Positions 11,706 through 21,288 of a stretch of DNA of 64,000 nucleotides are shown piece after piece. This DNA is from Rubrivivax sp. (GTDB taxonomy: Bacteria > Pseudomonadota > Gammaproteobacteria > Burkholderiales > Burkholderiaceae_C), in the NCBI GenBank assembly GCA_021300575.1, contig JAJTDM010000040.1:1-64000 (forward strand), given 5' to 3'. The position numbers were made by a program, and so were the translations under genes. The notes beneath the pieces are model-generated. The model worked only from the letters and a program-made list of their open reading frames with translations, did not search any database and had not been told where the DNA came from. Each line of letters begins with the position of its first letter. The stretch's first letter is position 1.

Positions 11706-13385
11706 TCAAACCAGTCGACCGAGCAATCGCATCGGGTCGCGCAGGGCCAGTGCACGCGAGGTCTGGGCCACCGCGCTGCGCAGGTCTTCCTTGTCCGCCG
11801 CCAGGGGCAGTTCCGCACCGTCCACCAGCAGGCAGGCGGCAGGGCCGAAGCCTTCGTCCTGCAAGGACTCGCGCAGGCTGGGCCATTCACGGGGCCCGTG
11901 CTCGGTCAGGTCACGTTCCAGCCAGCGGAAGAGCTCGCCGTGCCAGGTCTCCAGTGACGTCAGCAACTCATGGTCGGCCCCGCCCAGGTCGTTCCACAGG
12001 GCCGGGTAGCTGAGCAGCATGCGCGCCACATGGTCTGGCGGCTGACGCACCGCGGACGGCGGTCGCAAGGGCGCGGTTCGTTTCAACTGGCGGCTTGTTG
12101 ATGGCCTTTGCCCTCCTGTTTGAACCCCTGCGGCTGCCCCTGAGCGTTCACCCCACAGGGCCGACAACTCCTCCACCGAGGTCTTGCCGGCCTGGGCCAG
12201 TTCCGCCAGCAACTGCAGCCGCAGGCCCCCTGCGGGCAGTTGCGACCACAGCGGGCGCGCCTGCGCCAGCATGCGGGCGCGCCCTTCGGGTGTGGACAGA
12301 TCCGCAGCTTCACTGGCACGGTCCAGAAGTTGACGCGACAGCGAGGTAGCGGAATTCACGAACGCCTCGAAGGCCTCGGCGCCGTGGGCACGCACGTAGG
12401 AATCCGGGTCGTGTTCGGTGGGAAGGAACAGGAACCGGAACGTGCGCAGGTCGGTCACCTGGGGCAAGGCGGCCTCGAGCGCACGAGACGCGGCTCTTCG
12501 GCCCGCCGCGTCGCCGTCGAAACTGAAGACGATGTGATCGGTGAACCGCAGCAGCTTCTTCACATGGTCGGGCGTACAAGCCGTGCCCAGGGTTGCCACG
12601 GCGTTGGCAAACCCGGCCTCGTGCAGACCGTAGAGTTCCCGGCCCTTGACGAAGACCGGCGTCTCCGGAGAGTTGAGGTACTTGGGTTCGCCGCTGTCGA
12701 GCACCCGGCCGCCAAAGCCGATGACTTCGCCCTTGACCGAGCGGATGGGGAACATGATGCGGTCGCGGAAGCGGTCGTACCGCCGCTGCTCAGACCCCTC
12801 CTCGCCCTGGACGATGACCAGCCCGGCCTCGACCAGATCGGCCGCCTCGTAGTCCGGGAATGCACTGGCCAGGCTGCGCCAGCCCGCCGGCGCATAGCCC
12901 AGCCCGAAATGCTGCGCCACCCGCCCGGTCAGGCCGCGCTTCTTGAGGTATTCGACTGCGCGGGCATCGTCCTTGAGCCGAACGCGATAGTGCTCGGCCG
13001 CGCGTTGCAGCACCTCTGTCAGGGTGTGCTGATGTGCACGGGCTTGGGCCGCCCGGGCTTGCTCGGACGGATCAACCTGCGCTTCGGGTATCTGCAGCCC
13101 GGCTTGTTGAGCGAGGTCCTTGACGGCGTCAAGGAACCCGAGCCCGGCGTGCTCCATCAGGAACCTGATGGCGTCTCCGTGAGCCCCACAGCCAAAGCAG
13201 TGATAGAACTGCTTGGCCGGGCTGACTGTGAAGCTGGGCGACTTCTCGCCATGGAAAGGGCACAGCCCCAGCAAGTTTGCCCCCCCCTTGCGCAGCGCGA
13301 CATGCCGACCAACGATGTCGACGATGTCGGTTCGGGCAATGACTTCCTGAATGAAGGAATCGGGGATCTGGCCGCGGGCGCTCAC
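11706..13385 (-). CDS. dnaG: DNA primase DnaG
   Basis: Makes the RNA primers for replication, working with the DnaB helicase. The 559-residue product has the N-terminal CHC2 zinc finger (LCPFHGEKSPSF then YHCFGCGAHGD near residues 40-68), the central RNA polymerase domain, the Toprim acidic motif HIVFSFDGDAAGRRAA near residue 282 with HDPDSYV, and a short variable C-terminal helicase-interaction domain. The start is a GTG at 13385 (reads MSARGQIPDSFIQEV); the nearby ATG at 13390 is out of frame. It is slightly shorter than E. coli DnaG (581) because the C-terminal domain is compact. Confidence 0.97.
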   Translation of the reverse strand: MSARGQIPDSFIQEVIARTDIVDIVGRHVALRKGGANLLGLCPFHGEKSPSFTVSPAKQFYHCFGCGAHGDAIRFLMEHAGLGFLDAVKDLAQQAGLQIPEAQVDPSEQARAAQARAHQHTLTEVLQRAAEHYRVRLKDDARAVEYLKKRGLTGRVAQHFGLGYAPAGWRSLASAFPDYEAADLVEAGLVIVQGEEGSEQRRYDRFRDRIMFPIRSVKGEVIGFGGRVLDSGEPKYLNSPETPVFVKGRELYGLHEAGFANAVATLGTACTPDHVKKLLRFTDHIVFSFDGDAAGRRAASRALEAALPQVTDLRTFRFLFLPTEHDPDSYVRAHGAEAFEAFVNSATSLSRQLLDRASEAADLSTPEGRARMLAQARPLWSQLPAGGLRLQLLAELAQAGKTSVEELSALWGERSGAAAGVQTGGQRPSTSRQLKRTAPLRPPSAVRQPPDHVARMLLSYPALWNDLGGADHELLTSLETWHGELFRWLERDLTEHGPREWPSLRESLQDEGFGPAACLLVDGAELPLAADKEDLRSAVAQTSRALALRDPMRLLGRLV

Positions 13386-13474
13386 GGCATGGAGTCTAGC
13401 GGGGGCGCCTGCGTAATAGCCCCTGCGGGTTGACGCCGCAGCCTCCCGGCCCGGACTGCAGCGTTAGGAGGGCA

Positions 13475-13789
13475 TCAGACTGCGAAATCTGCCAGGGTCT
13501 TTCCGCCGTCCAGAGCGGCCTTCAACCAGTTGGGCTTGAGACCGCGGCCGCTCCAGGTGTTGCCGGTGACGGCGTCACGGTACTTGGCAGCCACCTTGGA
13601 AACGGCCTTGCCCGTGGCCGCACGGGGGGCCGAAGCAGAGCGCGAGGCCAGATCGGCCACGGTCAAGCCATGCTGGGCCATCAGCGAACGCACCTGCGCG
13701 ATGGCGGATGCGCGTTCCTCCCGCTGTGCGTCGGCAATCTTCTTCTCGATCTCGGCTTTCTGGGCCATCAGCTCAGCAACGGTCGACAT
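13475..13789 (-). CDS. H-NS family DNA-binding protein (short Burkholderiales type)
   Basis: Nucleoid-associated protein likely to bind AT-rich DNA and silence genes. The 104-residue product has an N-terminal coiled-coil oligomerisation helix (ELMAQKAEIEKKIADAQREE), a short Ala/Ser-rich linker and the C-terminal H-NS DNA-binding motif YRDAVTGNTWSGRGLKPNW (residues about 70-88). The GGAGTTTGC preceding the ATG gives a good ribosome site. Its own promoter region carries a 9-bp dyad, so self-control is possible. Confidence 0.93.
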   Translation of the reverse strand: MSTVAELMAQKAEIEKKIADAQREERASAIAQVRSLMAQHGLTVADLASRSASAPRAATGKAVSKVAAKYRDAVTGNTWSGRGLKPNWLKAALDGGKTLADFAV

Positions 13790-13801
13790 GCAAACTCCTC
13801 A

Positions 13802-13843
13802 ATGATGCAGTTGAAAACCAAGCGAGTATAGGTCCTGCATCAT
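13802..13843 (-). promoter_or_regulatory. H-NS-like gene promoter inside a 9-bp dyad
   Basis: A TATACT -10 hexamer on the minus strand (13825-13830) lies between two perfect 9-bp inverted arms, ATGATGCAG (13802-13810) and CTGCATCAT (13835-13843), spaced by 24 bp. One arm would be upstream of the start site and the other in the untranslated leader, which looks like an operator rather than an RNA hairpin. No convincing -35 was found. Confidence 0.45.
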
Positions 13844-13959
13844 CAATTCGCGCTGCGCCATACTTTGGCGAATTCGTAGGTAGGCAAAGCCGAATCCAAG
13901 ACAGCCGAGGGTATTCAAAAAATGGCAGCGCCGAGAATCCTGCCCGCCCTCAGGCCCGT

Positions 13960-14229
13960 TCAGGTTGGGGGGACATAACCTTGCGGTTGCTCTGCGCCTT
14001 GGCCGAAGAAGAATTGTTCCATCTGACGCGCGAGGTACTGACGTGCCCGGGCATCGGCAAGGTTGAGCCGGTTTTCGTTCACCAGCATGGTCTGGTGACG
14101 CTTCCACGCCTCGAAGGCTTCCTTGGAGATGGTGTCGTAGATGCGCTTTCCCAACTCACCAGGGTACGGCGGGAAGGCCAGGCCCTCGCCCTCTTTCTTC
14201 AAGTAGACACACTGAACGATTCGGGTCAT
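13960..14229 (-). CDS. yggX: Iron-trafficking / oxidative-damage protection protein YggX
   Basis: Small cytoplasmic protein of the Fe(II)-trafficking family, linked in enterobacteria to protection of iron-sulphur clusters from oxidation. The 89-residue product matches family length. It begins [17 protein letters not shown] with the conserved cysteine at residue 7, then [14 protein letters not shown] and [16 protein letters not shown]. The start at 14229 is preceded by CGGAGAT; an open extension to 14295 is not conserved. argA lies 62 bp upstream on the same strand. Confidence 0.95.
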   Translation of the reverse strand: MTRIVQCVYLKKEGEGLAFPPYPGELGKRIYDTISKEAFEAWKRHQTMLVNENRLNLADARARQYLARQMEQFFFGQGAEQPQGYVPPT

Positions 14230-14291
14230 GCAGATCTCCGGCGGTATGTGAGGGGGAATCGGGTTGCAGAAGCTTCGATGTCGCTTCCGGA

Positions 14292-15632
14292 TCAACGCAA
14301 AGGCTTGACCAGGACCTGCGATTTACGGTCCCAGTTGTACTTGCGCTTGCGGGCTTCAGGCAGCCAATCAGGGTCTGCAGGGGCGAAGCCTCGCTTGATG
14401 AACCAGTGCATGGTGCGAGTGGTCAGCACGAAAATGCTGTCCAGACCCATGGCGCGTGCACGTTGTTCAATTCTCTTCAGTATTCTCTCGCCATCGCCTT
14501 GGCCCTGCACCGCGGGAGAAATGGTCAGGGCAGCCATTTCGGCGGTGCGGGATTCCGCGTAGGGGTAGAGCGCGGCACAGCCAAATATTACACCGTCATG
14601 TTCAATGACGGTGTAGTTGGCCACATCCCGCTCGATCTCGGTGCGCTCGCGGCGCACCAGGGTCCCGTCACGCTCAAACGGTTCGATGAGCTGGAGAATA
14701 CCCCCCACGTCGTCCGAAGTGGCTTCTCTCAAACTCTCGAGTTTCTCGTCCACCACCATGGTGCCGATCCCGTCATGGGTGTAGACCTCCATGAGCAGGG
14801 CACCATCGGAGGCAAAGGGCAGGATGTGGGAGCGTTCCACCCCCGCCCTGCAAGCCTTGACGCAGTGCTGCAGATAGAACGCTGCGTCGCTGGGGTGGTT
14901 CGGGCGGGGCAGTGACCCCAGCAGGCGCTCGGCGTCGGCCAAGGTCAATTCGGTGTCAATCGGACTGTCAGGATCGTCGGGTTTCTCGCGAACGCCTGCA
15001 ATCTCGGTCAAGAAAAGGAGTTTGTCAGCCTGCAGGGCGATGGCGGCGGAGGTGGCCACCTCTTCCATCGTCAGGTTGAAGGCTTCGCCCGTAGGGGAGA
15101 AGCCGAAGGGGCTCAGCAGCACCACTGCCCCGGCGTCCATGGAACTGCGGATGGCGGCAGCGTCCACCTTGCGCACCAGGCCGCTGTGACCGAAGTCCAC
15201 GCCGTCGACGATGCCCACGGGGCGGGCTGTGAGGAAGTTGCCGGACACGACGCGCACCGTGGCGTTGGCCATTGGGGTGTTGGGCAGGCCCTGGGAGAAG
15301 GCCGCCTCGATTTCGAAGCGCAACTGTCCGGCGGCTTCCTGCGCTGCATCCAGCGCCGTGGGGTCGGTGATGCGCATGCCCTGGCTGAAGCGCTCCGGGT
15401 GTCCCTTGGCCTTGAGTTGTTCGCTCACCTGTGGCCGAAAGCCGTGCACCAGCACGATGCGGATGCCCATGGCGTGCAGGATGGCCAGATCCTGCACAAA
15501 GGCGCTGAGCTTGCCGGCGGCGATGGCTTCACCGCACAGGCCCACCACGAAGGTCTCGCCGCGGTAGGCGTGGATGTAGGGTGCGACCGCGCGAAACCAG
15601 GGGACGAAGGTGTGGGGGAAAACGAGGCTCAT
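14292..15632 (-). CDS. argA: N-acetylglutamate synthase
   Basis: Makes N-acetylglutamate from glutamate and acetyl-CoA, the first step of arginine synthesis, normally inhibited by arginine. The 446-residue product has an amino-acid-kinase-like domain (residues 1-290: [47 protein letters not shown]) and a C-terminal GNAT acetyltransferase domain ([36 protein letters not shown]). The ATG at 15632 was chosen because the conserved start follows at once. It is divergent from hrpA with about 100 bp between the starts. Confidence 0.96.
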   Translation of the reverse strand: MSLVFPHTFVPWFRAVAPYIHAYRGETFVVGLCGEAIAAGKLSAFVQDLAILHAMGIRIVLVHGFRPQVSEQLKAKGHPERFSQGMRITDPTALDAAQEAAGQLRFEIEAAFSQGLPNTPMANATVRVVSGNFLTARPVGIVDGVDFGHSGLVRKVDAAAIRSSMDAGAVVLLSPFGFSPTGEAFNLTMEEVATSAAIALQADKLLFLTEIAGVREKPDDPDSPIDTELTLADAERLLGSLPRPNHPSDAAFYLQHCVKACRAGVERSHILPFASDGALLMEVYTHDGIGTMVVDEKLESLREATSDDVGGILQLIEPFERDGTLVRRERTEIERDVANYTVIEHDGVIFGCAALYPYAESRTAEMAALTISPAVQGQGDGERILKRIEQRARAMGLDSIFVLTTRTMHWFIKRGFAPADPDWLPEARKRKYNWDRKSQVLVKPLR

Positions 15633-15732
15633 GGACAGCGGTGAGATAAGCCCGCAAAGGCGATTCGATTGTGCCGCAGGGGCTCGCGCCTCGGGCTGCG
15701 GACCGCGAGGTGCCAGAGATAATCCGCCCTCC

Positions 15733-18700
15733 GTGTCATCCCCCCCCGTCGCCCCCCGCCTGCCGAAGCAACGCGCCCCGGCCACGCCCATCCCGCCCCT
15801 GCGTTATCCGGAGTCGCTGCCGGTATCGGGCCGGCGGCAGGAGATCGCGCAAGCCCTGCGCGAGCATCAGGTGGTCATCGTCTGCGGCGAAACGGGGTCG
15901 GGCAAGACCACCCAGTTGCCCAAGATCGCGCTGGAACTCGGACGCGGCTTGGGTGCGGGCGGCGCAGGGTTGATCGGTCACACCCAGCCCCGTCGGATCG
16001 CGGCCTCCAGCGTGGCCAAGCGCATCGCCCAGGAGCTGGACTCCCCTCTGGGCGATGTGGTCGGCTACAAGGTGCGCTTTCAGGACCGGCTGCAGCCTGG
16101 CGCGTCGGTCAAGCTGATGACCGACGGCATCCTGCTGGCCGAGACGCAGACCGACCCGCTGCTGCGCACCTACGACACGCTCATCATCGACGAGGCCCAT
16201 GAGCGCAGCCTGAACATCGACTTCCTGCTGGGCTACCTGCGGCAGTTGCTGCCGCGCCGGCCTGACCTGAAGGTGGTGGTCACCTCGGCCACCATCGACG
16301 CCGAGCGCTTTTCGAGGCACTTCGCCTCGGCCCGGGGCGAGGCGCCTGTCATCCAGGTCTCGGGCCGCTTGTTCCCGGTGGAACTGCGCTGGCGGCCTTT
16401 CGAGGAAAGCCGCGACCACGATCTCAACACCGCCATGGCCGATGCGGTGGACGAGCTCTGGCGAGGGGGCGCAGCTGGCGATATCCTGGTCTTCCTGCCG
16501 GGTGAGCGCGAGATTCGGGAAGCTACGGACCATCTGCGCAAGCACCTGGCCAGCACCTTGCGTGGTGGACCGCCGCCCGACATCCTGCCGCTGTTTGCCC
16601 GGCTCTCCCAAGCCGAGCAGGACCGCGTGTTCACGCCCGGCAATGGCCGGCGCATCGTGCTGGCCACCAACGTGGCCGAGACGTCGCTCACGGTGCCGGG
16701 CATCCGTTTCGTCATCGACTCCGGGCTGGCGCGCGTCAAGCGCTACAGCTACCGCAGCAAGGTGGAGCAGTTGCAGGTGGAGCCCATCAGCCAGGCGGCG
16801 GCGCAGCAACGCTCGGGCCGCTGCGGGCGGGTGGCCGATGGCGTGTGCATCCGCCTGTACGACGAAAAGGACTTCGCCGGACGCCCCCGCTTCACCGACC
16901 CCGAGATCCTGCGTTCGTCTCTGGCCGGGGTGATCTTGCGCATGAAGGCGCTGCGCCTGGGTTCGGTGGAAGAGTTTCCCTTTCTGGAAGCACCGCCGCG
17001 CAAGGCCATTGCCGATGGCTACGCCTTGCTGGGGGAGCTCAATGCCGTGGACGAGGCCAACGAGCTGACCACCATCGGCCGTGAACTGGGGCGGCTGCCG
17101 CTGGACCCGCGCGTGGGCCGCATGATCCTGGAGGCCCGTGACCGTCAGGCGCTGGCGGAGGTGCTGGTGATCGCCTCGGCGTTGAGCGTGCAGGACGTGC
17201 GTGACCGCCCGCTGGAGGCGGCGCAGGCCGCCGACGAGAAGCACCGCAAATTCGACGACGAGAAGTCGGAGTTCACGGGCTACCTCAAGTTGTGGAACTG
17301 GATCGAGGAGGGCAGGGGCCATACCGGCCCCGCCGCCTTGGCGGGGTCGCTGGGAAATGCACCGGCTGGTGCGCCGACTGGCGGGCCTGCGCCTGTCCAC
17401 AAGCTGAGTCAACGGCAGCAGGAGCAGCGGCTGCGCGAGAGCTTCGTCAACCCGCGGCGCGTACGCGAGTGGCGCGACATCCACACGCAGTTGCACACCG
17501 TGGTGGCCGAGCATGGCTGGCGGCTGAATGGCGCGCCCGCCACCTACGAGCAGATTCATCTGTCGATGCTGGCAGGCCTGCTGGGCAACGTGGGCTGCAA
17601 GTCTGACGACGAAGACTGGTACCTGGGCGCGCGCGGCATCAAGTTCTGGCGCCATCCGGGCGCTCATCTGTCCAAGAAGCCCGGGCGTTGGCTGGTCGCC
17701 GCGGAACTGGTGGAAACGACGCGCTTGTTCGGCCGCGGCCTGGCCGCCATCGAGCCGCAGTGGATCCCCGGTGTGGCAGGGCACCTGCTGAAGAAGCAGC
17801 TGCTGGAACCGCACTGGGAGAAGAAGGCCGCCGAGGTGGTGGCGCTGGAGCGCGCCACCTTGTACGGCATCGTGGTCTACAGCAACCGCCGGGTGAACTT
17901 TGGCTTGTTGGACCCTGCGGCAGCGCGCGAGATCTTCATCCGCGAGGCGCTGGTGCAAGGCGACTGGGAGACCAGGCTGCCCTTCCTCGCGCACAACCAG
18001 CGCCTGATCCGTCAAGTGCAGGAACTGGAGCACAAGTCTCGACGGCAGGACGTGCTCGTGGACGACGAGCTCATCCACGCCTTCTACGACCAGCAGTTGC
18101 CCAAGGACGTGTGCTCCGGCGCCAGCCTGGAGCGGTGGTATCGCAGCGAGGTGCGCCGCCAGCCCGAACTGCTGAAGCTGGCGCGTGAGGAATTGATGCG
18201 TCACGAGGCCGCGGGCATCACCACAGCCGCCTTCCCTCGCACGGTGCGGCTGGGCGGCATCGACTGCGCCGCCACCTACCTGCACGAGCCCGGAGACCCG
18301 CGTGATGGCCTGAACGTCACCGTGCCGATCTACGCCTTGAACCAGGTGTCCGAAGAGCGCTGTGACTGGCTGGTGCCGGGCATGCTCAAGGACAAGGTGC
18401 TGGCGCTGATGAAGAGCCTGCACCAGCGCCCGAGGTCTCGCCTGGTGCCGCTGCCGGAGTCTGCCGCTGCGTTTTGCGAGGAAGTGCCATTTGCCCAGGG
18501 CGGGCTTGTGGACGCCCTCTTGAAGTGGGCGCGGGACAAGACCCAACTCCCATTGCTGAGAAACGACTTCAAGCTTGACACCTTGCCGGCCCACCTGTTC
18601 ATGAGCCTGCGGGTGGTGGACGAACATGGTCGGCAGCTGGGGGTGGGCCGCCACTTGCCCACGCTCAAGAACGAATGGGGCGCGCAGGCCCGCAGCTCGT

Positions 18701-19710
18701 TCCAGGCGCTGGCCTCGCTCAAGCTGGCAAGTGCAGCGGGCACGGCAGCTGCGCAGGAACCGCCAGTGGAGGCACCCTCATCGCGCGGTGTGCGTGCCGA
18801 ACTGACGCAGCCGCCGTCCCAGCGCGCTTCAAGTGTGGCCCCGGCTGCCGGCGCAGCCGGGGCCACACCGTACACGGCCTGGACGTTTGGTGAGCTGCCT
18901 GAACTGATGGAGCTGCGCAAGGGCGGGCAGGTGCTGGTGGGCTTTCCGGCGCTGATAGACCGCAGCACCCATGTCGAGATCGAGGTTTTTGACGAGCCCG
19001 AGGTGGCCGCCACACGCCACCGGGGAGGGCTCAGAAGGCTGGTCGCACTTCAGATCCGCGAGCCGCTGAAGTACCTGGAAAAGAACATCCCGGATCTGCA
19101 GAAGATGGCCGCCTTCTACATGCCGCTGGGCACGCTGGAGGAGCTTCGTGGGCAGATCATCGATGTGGCGCTGGACCGCGCCTTTCTGGCAGAGCCTTGG
19201 CCCACGGACGCAGCCGGGTTTGTCCAGCGCGTCGAAGAGGGCCGCACCCGGTTGACGCTCATCGCCCAGGAAGTGGCCCGCCTGGCTTTGATCGTGCTGA
19301 CGGAGTTCGCGGCCGCGACCCGCAAGCTCAAGGACAGCCGGCCTCCCAAAGAGGTGGCCGATGACGTGGCGGCGCAGCTTCAGCGCCTGTGCGGCAAGCG
19401 CTTCCTGGCGTGCACCCACTGGGCGGCGCTTCAGCACTTTCCGCGTTACCTGAAGGCCGTGACCCTGCGCCTGGACAAGTTCCGCGCAGACCCGGGCCGG
19501 GATGTCCAGCGCCTGGGCGAACTGCGCCCGCTGGAGCAACGCTACCTTCGCAGGCTGGCCGAGCTGAAGGGCGCCAATGACGCGCGGCTCGAAGAGTACC
19601 GCTGGTTGCTGGAGGAACTGCGCGTGAGCCTCTTCGCGCAGGAGTTGCGCACGCCGCAGCCGGTCAGCGTCAAGCGTCTGGACAAGGCCTGGGCACAGCT
19701 GTCGGGCTGA
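15733..19710 (+). CDS. hrpA: ATP-dependent RNA helicase HrpA (DEAH box)
   Basis: DEAH-family RNA helicase; in E. coli HrpA acts in fimbrial mRNA processing and in rescue of stalled or collided ribosomes. The 1325-residue product has motif I GETGSGKTTQLPK near residue 51, motif II DEAHERS near residue 152, motif III SATIDAERF, and motif VI QQRSGRCGRV near residue 358, followed by the HA2/OB region and the long HrpA-specific C-terminal domain. A Gly/Ala/Pro-rich stretch (GPAALAGSLGNAPAG) interrupts the region around residue 535. The GTG at 15733 is preferred; an ATG at 15631 or TTG at 15610 would extend into argA. It converges on serB. Confidence 0.93.
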   Translation: MSSPPVAPRLPKQRAPATPIPPLRYPESLPVSGRRQEIAQALREHQVVIVCGETGSGKTTQLPKIALELGRGLGAGGAGLIGHTQPRRIAASSVAKRIAQELDSPLGDVVGYKVRFQDRLQPGASVKLMTDGILLAETQTDPLLRTYDTLIIDEAHERSLNIDFLLGYLRQLLPRRPDLKVVVTSATIDAERFSRHFASARGEAPVIQVSGRLFPVELRWRPFEESRDHDLNTAMADAVDELWRGGAAGDILVFLPGEREIREATDHLRKHLASTLRGGPPPDILPLFARLSQAEQDRVFTPGNGRRIVLATNVAETSLTVPGIRFVIDSGLARVKRYSYRSKVEQLQVEPISQAAAQQRSGRCGRVADGVCIRLYDEKDFAGRPRFTDPEILRSSLAGVILRMKALRLGSVEEFPFLEAPPRKAIADGYALLGELNAVDEANELTTIGRELGRLPLDPRVGRMILEARDRQALAEVLVIASALSVQDVRDRPLEAAQAADEKHRKFDDEKSEFTGYLKLWNWIEEGRGHTGPAALAGSLGNAPAGAPTGGPAPVHKLSQRQQEQRLRESFVNPRRVREWRDIHTQLHTVVAEHGWRLNGAPATYEQIHLSMLAGLLGNVGCKSDDEDWYLGARGIKFWRHPGAHLSKKPGRWLVAAELVETTRLFGRGLAAIEPQWIPGVAGHLLKKQLLEPHWEKKAAEVVALERATLYGIVVYSNRRVNFGLLDPAAAREIFIREALVQGDWETRLPFLAHNQRLIRQVQELEHKSRRQDVLVDDELIHAFYDQQLPKDVCSGASLERWYRSEVRRQPELLKLAREELMRHEAAGITTAAFPRTVRLGGIDCAATYLHEPGDPRDGLNVTVPIYALNQVSEERCDWLVPGMLKDKVLALMKSLHQRPRSRLVPLPESAAAFCEEVPFAQGGLVDALLKWARDKTQLPLLRNDFKLDTLPAHLFMSLRVVDEHGRQLGVGRHLPTLKNEWGAQARSSFQALASLKLASAAGTAAAQEPPVEAPSSRGVRAELTQPPSQRASSVAPAAGAAGATPYTAWTFGELPELMELRKGGQVLVGFPALIDRSTHVEIEVFDEPEVAATRHRGGLRRLVALQIREPLKYLEKNIPDLQKMAAFYMPLGTLEELRGQIIDVALDRAFLAEPWPTDAAGFVQRVEEGRTRLTLIAQEVARLALIVLTEFAAATRKLKDSRPPKEVADDVAAQLQRLCGKRFLACTHWAALQHFPRYLKAVTLRLDKFRADPGRDVQRLGELRPLEQRYLRRLAELKGANDARLEEYRWLLEELRVSLFAQELRTPQPVSVKRLDKAWAQLSG

Positions 19711-19826
19711 TGCAACTTGCCAAACAAGGCGCTGCCGGCAACTCAGTGACCTGGATGGAGTTGGTCACCACGCCAGCCATGCGCCTTCACACAGAGCCGG
19801 GGTCCGCAGTCCCGGGCGAGCACGCT

Positions 19827-20518
19827 TCATCCCGCTGAGATGACCTCGAGCGCCCGGTCCAACCCGCCCTGCATGATCGACAGCATGGCCACCTCGGCCA
19901 CGGCGGGCTTGGGGTGGTAGGCGATGGACAGCCCGGCGGCTTGCATCATGGGCAGGTCGTTGGCGCCATCGCCCACGGCAATGGCCTGGGCGGTGGAGAT
20001 ACCCATCAACTCGCACACTTCGAGCACCACGCGTTTCTTTTCTGCGCCGTCGACGATGTCGCCCCAGGGCCGGTCAAACAGCGTGCCGGTCAGCCTGCCG
20101 TGCGCCACGCCCAGGGTGTTGGCGCGCGCGAAGTCCAGCTTGAGCCTGCGACGGATGCGCTCGCTGAAGTGGGTGAATCCACCTGAAATCAGCAGCGTCT
20201 TGAGCCCCGCCGCCTGGCAGGCCGCCACAAAGGTTTCGACGCCTGGATTCAGGCGCAGGCGTTCTTCGTAAACGCGATCCAGCGGCGCCGCAGGCTGTCC
20301 TTGTAGTCGGCAATCTCTCCGCGCATCGCGGCCTCGGTGATCTCCGCCACCTCGGTCTTGCGGCCCGCCAGGTCGGCAATCTCGTCGATGCACTCGATGT
20401 TGATCAGCGTCGAGTCCATGTCGAAGGCGATGAGCTTGAAGTCCGACAGCTTCAGCCCAGGGCGCAGGCCCCTCACGATCAGGCCGGTGGGCGAAGGGGG
20501 GTGGGATGCCGGGATCAT
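19827..20518 (-). pseudogene. serB: Phosphoserine phosphatase serB, broken by an internal deletion
   Basis: SerB removes phosphate from phosphoserine, the last step of serine synthesis. The N-terminal part (20518 down to about 20282) reads MIPASHPPSPTGLIVRG and holds the catalytic HAD motif AFDMDSTLINIECIDEIAD, ending GEIADYKDSLRRR. The next frame then continues DRVYEERLRLNPG, LLISGGFTHFSERI, LGVAHGRLTG and the HAD motif IAVGDGANDLPMMQ to the end at 19827. Compared with the family about 11 codons after SLRRR are missing and the frame changes, near 20282. As sequenced no full enzyme can be made. A real mutation and an assembly error are both possible. ATG at 20539 is an alternative start. Confidence 0.85.
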
Positions 20519-20539
20519 GTGGGCCGGCAGTGTAGCCAT

Positions 20540-20853
20540 GCACCGCCCTGCGGCACCGGCCACCCGGGTTCAGACGGCTGGCCCTTGCCTACGGCAGCGG
20601 TTCCCTGCGATGCTCGCCGCCAGGGTCGCGCCGCGGAACTCGCTTCGCGCACCGATCCCGACGACTGCGCTTCTCGGCTGCGCCGATTCACCCTGGTGGC
20701 CACTGCCGCAGGGCTGTATCTCGTCTGAAGTCTGGAAATTCCTGCCCTGCCCGCAACCCATTTCGGCGGCCTTGCGCATGGCACACTGTCCCAGGAGATG
20801 CGGCTCCCGACTTCGTCAGGCCGCTACCGTCGTTGACACCCGGAGTACGCGCG
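20540..20853. other. Intergenic region, nothing recognised
   Basis: About 314 bp between the divergent serB remnant and the Rap1a-like gene. Short open frames on both strands show no family motif and no good ribosome site. It must hold the promoters of both genes, but no convincing -35/-10 pair was seen. Confidence 0.4.
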
Positions 20854-21249
20854 ATGCCGCAACTGCAAGCTCGGCCCGCTCGGCGTGCCCCTCTTCAGGC
20901 CTACTTTCTCTGGATCCTGGCTGGCCTGATGCTGGCTCTCATGATCAACCCTGAAGGTGCGGCCGCCCAGTCCACACGCAGCGCGCGCTTCCTGTCGGCG
21001 GGAGCGCTTCATGAGCGGTTGGCCTCCCCCGACCGTGCAGCCGTAGAGGCGGGGAGGCACTATGTCATGGGTGTCCTGGACACCTTGATCCTGACCAAGG
21101 ATGCCCAGATTTGCATCGGGGCCGATGTGCGGCTTGATCTGGTCGTGGATCTGGTGAAGGAAGAACTCTCCAAGAATCCTCAAATGCATCGCTTCAATGC
21201 TGCCAGTTTCGTGCGCGAGGTGATGTACAGCCACCTCAAGTGCATCTGA
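20854..21249 (+). CDS. Predicted secreted protein, Rap1a/Tai immunity-like
   Basis: The 131-residue product has an N-terminal membrane/signal segment (FLWILAGLMLALMINP, cleavage likely after EGAAAQ) and a small domain with LSAGALHERL, AGRHYVMGVLDTLIL, a cysteine in DAQICIGADVRLDLVVD, and a terminal SHLKC. The spacing of two cysteines around a Gly-Val-Leu-Asp helix resembles the Rap1a/Tai family, in which members block type VI amidase effectors in the periplasm. No effector or type VI gene is nearby, so the immunity role is unproven and it may simply be a small periplasmic protein. The CGGAGT ribosome site favours the ATG at 20854. Confidence 0.65.
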   Translation: MPQLQARPARRAPLQAYFLWILAGLMLALMINPEGAAAQSTRSARFLSAGALHERLASPDRAAVEAGRHYVMGVLDTLILTKDAQICIGADVRLDLVVDLVKEELSKNPQMHRFNAASFVREVMYSHLKCI

Positions 21250-21288
21250 GTGGCGGTTGGCGGGGCCCCTGAGGCTCACGCATCAGGC

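Noticed and set aside
17290-17410. Gly/Ala/Pro-rich insert in HrpA as a frameshift
   Set aside because: The frame stays open and both sides align with HrpA features; it looks like a flexible in-frame insertion.
15736-18654. 972-codon minus-strand frame over hrpA
   Set aside because: Antisense shadow of hrpA; composition (Gln/His/Leu/Arg) is typical of opposite-strand frames.
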